From: Mesorhabditis belari
Lineage: Eukaryota > Nematoda > Chromadorea > Rhabditida > Rhabditidae
DNA length: 64,000 bases
Direction: 5' to 3'
NCBI GenBank assembly: GCA_958450365.1
Contig: CAUEEP010000736.1
Coordinates: 558,001 to 622,000, forward strand
In this document: positions 56,790 through 64,000 of the stretch, in pieces
Numbering within the stretch: position 1 is the stretch's first letter
Layout: every line of letters starts with the position of its first letter
The notes under the pieces: generated by a model
What the model was told of the DNA's origin: nothing
Databases searched by the model: none
What the model saw: only the letters and a program-made list of their open reading frames with translations
Program-made: the position numbers and the translations under genes

Positions 56790-58620
56790 GGGAGCATTTA
56801 TATTGCGATCTTGTTTACAGCCAGATTGAAGGTTCAGAAATTTACAAGAGTATAAAGCTAGTAGAACCATAAAGGTATAAAGGATTGGAAGTATGAAAAT
56901 GGTGTTCCTTTCTCTTCATCTCTTTCCTTTCATTTCTTTACGACCTGTCTCATTGAACCAAGCAATGAGGTGGACAAGAATCTCATTTATGGAGACATTA
57001 GACCATTAGACATTAGGATTTTGGAAGCATTTATATTGTGGTCTTGTTTAAAGCCAGATTAAAGGTTCAGAAATTTACAAGAGTATAAAGGTAGTAGAAC
57101 CATAAAGATATAAAGAATTGGAAGTAGTGAAAATGGTGTTCCTTTCTCTTCATCTCTTTTCTTTCATTTCTTTACGACCCGTCTCACTGATTAGAACAAC
57201 TAAGCAAGCAATGAGGTGGACAAGAATCCCTTTTATGGAGACATTAGACCATTAGACATTAGAATCTTGAGAGCATTTATATTGCGATCTTGTTTACAGC
57301 CAGATTAAAGGTTCAGAAATTTACAAGAGTATGAAGATCCATAAAGATATAAAGGATTGTGTTCGGAACTTCTTCCGTTAAGATCTCAAAATTTCCACAA
57401 AGTATAAGAGATTTGAAAATCATTATTGAATCAGTGAAACGATTTTGAGTGAACTATAAACTTTTCAGCAAATCAGAGCTTTTTCTAAGCGCTTTGTAAA
57501 GTTGTATTCAAAAATTGGAAAGTTTTTGAGCAGAGGATGAGTTTTAAATGAAATTTCTGTATTACAAGTAGAATCAATACACAGTTAAGATCTCAAAATT
57601 CCCCAAAAAAAAACCCCATTCTACTCAACTGGACCGGAACTCTTTGAGGCTCCCCAAAAGCAATGAGCGAGGTGTGCTTGATGAATGTGTTCCTGGATGT
57701 TCTTTCTTTCAAATCACCTCTCCTTTTCTTTTCCTTTGGATTACAGCCTTTTCTTTTTTAAGTGTTCCTTTGTAATCTTCACCCATCCATTCAGTCGTTT
57801 TTCTCGTTTTTCTCGTTTTTCTCGTTTTTCTCGTTTTTCTCTCGTTTTGTCCCCCCTTCCCCTCCAAATATTTAGGTGTTTCTACTCTTTGGCCTTAGTG
57901 ATCCATTTGATCAAACAACTGTGTTCTTTTGAGAGAAACTCATGATCAGTTTGAATTGACGATTAGCTTGGGAAGAGTTACAAAGTGACTATTTCTTCAA
58001 AAAAATCAAAATCCTTTAGTACACTTTATTTTAAATAGTATTCTGTGGAAATTTTGATGTTGTTATAAGAAAAGAAAGAAAAAAAGTATAAGAAAATGGT
58101 GTTCCTTTCCCTTGATCTCTTTTCTTTCATTTCTTTACGACCCGTCTCATTGAACCAAGCAATGAGGTGGACAAGAATTCCATTTATGGAGACATTAAAC
58201 CATTAGACATTAGGATTTTAGAAGCATTTATATTGTGGTCTTGTTTACAGCCAGATTAAAGGTCCAGAAATTTACAAGAGTATAAAGGTAGTAGAACCAT
58301 AAAGATATAAAGGATTGGAAGTATGAAAATCGTGTTCCTTCCTCTTCATCTCTTTTCTTTCATTTCTTTACGACCTGTCTCACTGATTAGAACAACCAAG
58401 CAATGAGGTGGACAAGAATCCCATTTATGGAGACATTAAGCCATTAGACATTAGAATCTTGAGAGCATTTATATTGTGGTCTTGTTTAAAGCCAGATTAA
58501 AGGTCCAGAAATTTACAAGAGTATAAAGCTAGTAGAACCATAAAGATATAAAGGATTGGGAGTATGAAAATGGTGTTCCTTTCTCTTCATCTCTTTTCTT
58601 TCATTTCTTTCTTCTTTACA
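56790..58620. repeat. Family of about 235-bp repeats
   Basis: Copies start near 56895, 57128, 58095, 58327 and 58566 (last one truncated), with a partial copy before the first. Shared blocks are GGTGTTCCTTTCTCTTCATC, AAGCAATGAGGTGGACAAGA, ACCATTAGACATTAG and GCCAGATTAAAGGT. About 700 bp without clear copies separates two groups. A related unit occurs at 53.1 kb. Confidence 0.85.
57795..57845. repeat. TTTTTCTCG tandem repeat
   Basis: Five copies of TCGTTTTTC. Confidence 0.9.
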
Positions 58621-58923
58621 GAGTTACAAAGTGACAATTTCTTTAAAAAATCAAAAGCTTTTTAGTACACTTTATTTGATATAGTATTCCGTGGAAATTT
58701 TGGTGTTGTTATATTCGAAACACATTTCCCAAAATTGAGAGAAAAATCTTATCTCCAGGTGCATCCCATAAAAGTTTCCAAAACGTGGCATTTGATGGAA
58801 AAGAAAGTTAGAAAGAGGAACTCTTTTAAAAGCTTATTAGCTTATTATTAGTGTCTTTTATCTAATTTATCTTATAAAAAGCAGTTAAGAATTAATCACA
58901 GAAATATTAGAATTCGAACTGGC

Positions 58924-58981
58924 ATTCGGACTCAAAAGTGAGTCCGAATTCGCTGTTCAGACTTTCGAATTCGAAAGTCTG
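58924..58981. repeat. Two adjacent perfect palindromic hairpins
   Basis: ATTCGGACTC and GAGTCCGAAT enclose 6 nt; eight bases further on lies a perfect 24-bp palindrome with half-site CAGACTTTCGAA. Confidence 0.85.
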
Positions 58982-59934
58982 TTTTGGCTTGGCCAAGCTT
59001 AGCTTAGCATATAGTTAGAAAAATAGCTCTAGAATCTAATTTAGCTCTTTTGAAACTAGAAATCAAGTAAATTTTCTTCTTTTACTATCATTTATAATCT
59101 ATCTTTTGTGTTCGTGGAAAGTCAAAATGAAAACGAAGAGTCGAGTTCTGAGTCTCACAAATGATTGACACTTTTTTTTTCATTCAACAAATCTCATTCA
59201 TTCATTACTAACTTCAAAAACAATCAAATTTCTGAATTTAAAATTCAATTGTCTTCTCTAATAGTGAGTTGTTTCAAGCTTCCAATAATAGTTTAACAAT
59301 CTGGATCTCATTCAGATTCATCTCCTTTCCCGAAACGAAAATTTGCTTTGCCTGCTTCTTCTGTGCCTGCAATCGATGTCTAACAGTCGTGGGAATGATC
59401 TTTGTTTGAACTAACCGCCTCTCACTTCTTTTCATTCTTCAAAGGATCATGTTGCCCCTCTTTAGTGAAGGCACATCTTCACCCTTTCTTGTCTTTCTTC
59501 TCTCTCATTCAGCTCGTCAAAATATAGCCATCTGGCTCTTGTCTCTTGAGCTGACACTTCTAAAGTTTACTGGTAAGTATTTGTAAGTGTTTTTGAAAAG
59601 AATTCAGTTGTAAGTTTTAGGGAAATAATCTAGAACCATTTAAATCAATTAAATCATTTAAATAATCATCTAGAAATCGACAAAATCATCAATCTTTCAA
59701 TATTAGCAACTAGTCTTGAATTGATTTAAAATACAACAACTTAAACCTCAAAAGAAACTAAACCAACTCCAACTCCAGCTCCTCATTCTTCATTGATCAA
59801 TCACTTTCTCTACCACAGTTTTCGTTGTTTCGCGAACCTCAACTTTTCTCACTTCATCCTATTCTAAACTCTTTTTCCCATTCCTATTCTATTCCCCTTT
59901 TCCCCTTAAATTTCTCTGTTTGTATGTGCGCATC

Positions 59935-60017
59935 TCCTTTTCCTTTCCTTTCCCTTCCTTTCCCTTCCTTTCCCTTCCTTTCCTTTCCCTTCCTTTCCTT
60001 TCCTTTCCTTTCCCCAT
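59935..60017. repeat. Polypyrimidine microsatellite
   Basis: TTTCCTTTCC/TTTCCCTTCC array, read as Phe-Pro-Ser or Lys-Gly-Glu runs in spurious frames. Confidence 0.9.
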
Positions 60018-60914
60018 CCACCAACCGTCCAATCACAATGGCCTGCCCTTTTTCGCATTGCCCGCTTTTTTTTTCCACCTTCGAGGCGTGGTCGCTTCAG
60101 TCAATTTTTGTGCTTTCTTTTCCCCATCACATTCACTTTTCTTCCTGTTTTACAGGTTTTAGATTTTGAGGATATTTTAAACCAATCCAACCAACCAATC
60201 TTTGTACAAAACAGATAGTTTTATCTTTATCTAGTTTTGTCTTTATCTAGTTTTGTCTTTATTTAGTTTTGTCTTTGTCTAGTTTTGATTTGAGCTGTTA
60301 TAGCTCAAAAGATCGATCGAGAAAACTCTTTTGGAAAACAAAATTTCATAGAATTGAATAGAATAGCTGATTTGAATCTTTAGCTCTCTAGAAATCAATT
60401 GAAATCTTCAAATATTTCTTAGCAAACTTGCATTTGAATCGTTTTGATTTGAGTCTTTTTGATTTGAGTTGTTATAAGGGCAAATATCATCAAATATCAT
60501 CAAATATCATCAAATCAAATCAACCAAATATCATCAAACAAAACCCTAAAATCTTGAAACGATTTAATTTCTTTTCCTCTTTTTGTACATATACATCGTT
60601 TGGTGGTGTGCCTCAATTTTGATGGAAGAAAAAGAAAGGAGAAAAGAGGACGAGTCATCGATGCTGTTGGCTGGCAATAATAGCCGTGTCATGAGCGCTC
60701 TGCCCAAACAGAGAGCCCACGAAAAAGAAGGAAAAAGAGACCAAAGGGGGTCGCTTGATTTGGAAATGATGCGACAACGTGACGGCTACCCTTGCCTTTT
60801 TCCTTTTCATACCCACTTCATTCCGCTATCCACTCCAAAATTGTTCTGTGTTCTGTGCCCATTTGATCCAGTTTTCTCCTCTCCTTTACCGGAAATTTTT
60901 ACCTTTTAGTTCTA

Positions 60915-61175
60915 GTAGAAGTTTCTGCTAGAAGCTCTGCTAGAAGCTCTGCTAGAAACTCTGCAGAAGCCGCAGAAGCCGCTAGAAACCGCTAGAAGCC
61001 GCTAGAAGCCTGCAGGCCTGCAGAAGCCTGCAGAGCCTGCGAAACCTGCTAGAAGCCTGAGCCTGAGGTGCAGAGTGCGAGCTTGCAGAAGCTCTGCTAG
61101 AAGCTCTGCTAGAAGCTCTGCTAGAAACTCTGCTAGAAGCTCTGCTAGAAGCTCTGCTAGAAGCTCTGCTATTGT
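60915..61175. repeat. 12-bp minisatellite GCTCTGCTAGAA
   Basis: A clean array at both ends with a diverged GC-rich middle (GCAGAAGCCGCTAGAAACC). Confidence 0.9.
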
Positions 61176-62569
61176 ATTAGACTGCTATTGTACAAGTAAA
61201 GCATTTTAATCTAACTCTAATCCTTAAAACTTGCAAATTGAAATCCTCATCTCTTGACCCAATAGATTGAGCCAGATCTCGATATTAAGTCCTCATTTCC
61301 CTAGCTTTTCTCAGAGTGTGGTGTGTCCGTGATGCTGTTTGTCACAATCAGTTCCCTAGGGGAATCGCTGGATGGTGGTTGGTGGAAAGGGAAGAAGCCC
61401 ATCTCCACCCCCAGAAGGCACAATCGATAGAGAAGAGATGGCGTCGGCTGTTCATCAGGCATTGTTTCCCGCTGAGGCCCCTCCTTTGCCTCTCTTCTTT
61501 CACTACTGTAGCCATTGAAGGGTGGGCGGGTCTCCTTTTCATTCAACTCATCCTCCTTCCAACCAGTGTCCAACTCTTCTACTTGGCCCCAGTATCAATC
61601 AGTTTTCAGAGATTTAGAATAGATGTCTGGCATTCATTGTCTTTTATGAAGTCTACAGTATGCTGTTCAGTTCGAAGCCTGAAACATTTTCAGTTTAAGA
61701 AATAGATCTGGCTTCAAAAAAAACCTTCTAGAACAACTTCTGGATTGCCCAAACTCTTGAAATCCTTTTCTCAAGGTCAAGTATCAATTCTTACTCTCAG
61801 CTACTCTGTTTCTTGTTCAATCTCTAAATATTGTTTTCAAACAACAAACCTATAGCCTATTGTACATTTTCGTAGAACAAGAAAAGAGAAAAACGTTCTC
61901 TTCCCTTCTCTAAAATCGATGCGTTTATATTTCGCATATTTTCGGCGACTCGAAAGTGAGCACTCTCTTTTTTTTGTCTTTAGCAATGAATGCTTTTCTT
62001 TTCCCATTACTTTCTCTGACTTTCAGCTGCTTCCAATTGACATCTCTCTGACACTAAAAAGTGTTTCATCTCATTTTTCTTCTTCTCACTCTATTACCGG
62101 TTTTCATTCAATGTTTTCTTTCAAAAAACTTTGTCTAAAACAACCTTGAAAGCTTTCTATTGTTTTAAAAAACGGATTTCTTGTTTACTAAAGCTTATAT
62201 AAACCCCCAGGAAGATAGATTATTTAAGTTGACAAGCCGTGGATTTAAAATTTCTAGAATTTTTGAGAAGTCTCAAAGAAGAAGAGCTCAGAAAAGTCAT
62301 TGTCTTCTCTGAGCTTCTTCAACTTAAAACTTTGGCTTTAATCTATATAGCTTTCTTTAATATTTAGGCATATGCATAATCTAAAAGTGCTAAACTTATT
62401 TGTTTCACTTTTAAAGTTCTAATATAGGTTAAATAGCTTGAATTAGGCTACAGATTCTTTAAAAACTTTTGAATCTTTTGAATCATTTGTTCTAATGTTT
62501 ATAACTCATTATATTGATTTCAATTCTCTACATTGATTAATATTTAGTAATATATAGTAATAAGAGTTG

Positions 62570-62880
62570 GTAACTAAAGAGACTGGTAACTAAAAAGTTG
62601 GTAACAAGAGTTAATAACTATGATAACTAGAGAGTTGGTAACTAAAGAGTTGGTAACTAAAGAGTTAATAACTAAAGACTTGGTAACTAAAGAGTTAGTA
62701 ACTAAAGAGTTAATAACAAGAGTTAATAACTATGATAACTAAAGAGTTAGTAACTAAAGAGTTAATAACTAGAGAGTTAGTAACTAAAGACTTAATAACT
62801 AGAGACTTAGTAACTAGAGACCTAATAACTAGAGATCTAATAACTAGAGCTAATAACTAGAGAGCTAATAACTAATTTAT
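62570..62880. repeat. Minisatellite based on AGTTGGTAACTAAAG
   Basis: About 20 irregular units, alternating TTGGTAACTAAAGAG and TTAATAACTAGAGAG. Confidence 0.9.
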
Positions 62881-64000
62881 ATTAACTAACTGTATCATTA
62901 CTATATTAGTACTATTTTCTAAACACTTTGATCAATAGTGGAAAACCTGAATGCAAAGCTCCCGATCCATTGAACTTATGCAAATGTGAATGTAGGGATT
63001 GCTTTCACAAAAGAGAAAAAGAGTTGTCAGTTGGGTGTTCCATTTCCTTTCTTCTTGACACTTTTCCACATACAACATCCAGTATGAAATTCCCCAGGGA
63101 ATGGCCGACCCGTATCGATCTCACGCCTCGGTGAACCCCTACACCGCCATTTTTTCCTCTTTTCGGGAGCCTTTATCATTGGCACGCGCTTTTCTCTTAA
63201 TCACTCTCAACTCCTTCATTGCATTTCTCTCCTATCAGTTCCACCAATGAATCTTTCTTTAGCTTTTCTCAATTTCTCATTGTTTTTACATGTTGAGAAA
63301 AGAATTGCTTAAAAGTTTGACTTCTCTAGTAAACGAAACTATACTTTTAAGGATTTGAATGGCTTGGTAGGACGATTTTGCTGGAGACGATCAGTACTTT
63401 TGACGATCAGTATCTTTATTAACAACTTAGTGGTAATTTAAACTAAAGAATTAACGAATTTTAAAGAATTTTGGATTTATTTCAAGTTAACAGCTAGCTA
63501 TTATAATGAAGCTTTGTGCTTAGGAAACTATCTAACTAAAACTAACTAACTAAAACTAAACTAAACAACGGAAAATATCATAAATAAATATTATTAATTA
63601 AAAAAATGAATGATTCTAACAGAGATTTGATATCACAAATCTGATATTCGACGCAGAATTTTGCGCTGATTCCCCATTTTGTCCTTTACTTCTGCTAAGT
63701 TATAAAAAAGAAAGTTATAAGTATGCAAAGTATGGTATTTTAAAAATTAAGCATTTTTATCTTTTCTAAACGAATTTCGACATTGAAAAGCAAGAAAATG
63801 AAACGATTTTTACTTTTGTTAACCGATTTTCCCCTAGCAATCGTGTCCCAACATGGAGAAAGGGAAAATGCTCATAAATCAGCCTTTCTTCCATGGACCA
63901 GTTTCTCCTTTCTTCTTTCTTTTGCTCTTTCTTTTGTTCTTTCTCTAATCCACAAAGATCAATTTGTTTCTCCACAAGAAGTAATTTAACTTAAAAAAAA

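Larger units (their letters stand above)
54714..64000. other. Gene-poor right end, 9.3 kb
   Basis: No exon chain could be assembled on either strand. The stretch contains a family of about 235-bp repeats (56.8-58.6 kb), several minisatellites, and pyrimidine-rich GC-richer segments around 55.0-55.3, 60.6-60.8, 61.3-61.6 and 63.1 kb that could be regulatory. It may be the upstream region or a long intron of a gene outside the window. Confidence 0.5.

Noticed and set aside
59825..60169. Open frames over the TTTCC tract on both strands
   Set aside because: Microsatellite translation only.
60583..60909. 108-codon open frame
   Set aside because: Charged then Phe/Pro-rich low-complexity sequence without domain or splice context.
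62928..63134. 68-codon Cys-containing frame
   Set aside because: A Cys cluster (CKAPDPLNLCKCECRDC) looked like a small secreted domain, but there is no signal peptide, no conserved spacing I recognise and no exon context.

Overview
The window reads as nuclear DNA of a free-living-type nematode (Rhabditida in the broad sense). The evidence is a nematode cuticle collagen, genes cut by many GT-AG introns of which a large share are only 36-45 nt, TTTCAG/TTTTAG acceptors placed just before start codons as for spliced-leader trans-splicing, and AT-rich spacers full of minisatellites and fold-back elements. The species cannot be named from the sequence.

Layout. 0-8 kb: a BET double-bromodomain gene (bet-1 type) on the minus strand, with a stray copy of its ET-domain exon at the very left edge. 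9.6-12.3 kb: a cuticle collagen and a choline/ethanolamine kinase, same strand, only 84 nt apart. 13.2-14.5 kb: ribosomal protein uL13 (rpl-16). 15.1-15.4 kb: an unexplained GC-richer island with a TATA box, a stem and an open frame. 16.6-22.0 kb: a USP20/33-type deubiquitinase. 23.0-25.2 kb: neuronal calcium sensor 1 (minus strand). 25-34 kb: gene-free, dominated by tandem and dispersed repeats. 34.4-37.7 kb: ribosomal protein eL28 (rpl-28), with a tRNA-like fold-back in one intron and a 2.3-kb repeat-filled intron. 38.4-48.8 kb: a Trk-type receptor tyrosine kinase whose ectodomain exons are spread over about 6 kb of repeats. 49.1-49.7 kb: a Tctex1-type dynein light chain (minus strand). 50-64 kb: MITE clusters, a palindromic mariner derivative, a broken pogo/CENP-B-like gene, a family of about 235-bp repeats and several minisatellites, with no confident gene.

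The genes are unrelated housekeeping, cuticle, signalling and neuronal genes; apart from the tight collagen-kinase pair there is no functional cluster. The most notable observation is in the BET gene. Two consecutive 120-nt, phase-0 exons both encode the C-terminal half of bromodomain 1, including the acetyl-lysine-binding Asn. They are separated by only 18 nt that carry a splice donor and acceptor and an in-frame stop. This is the expected layout of mutually exclusive exons and would swap half of the acetyl-lysine pocket of bromodomain 1. All exon boundaries below were assembled by hand from frame continuity, splice signals and family knowledge; no search was run.
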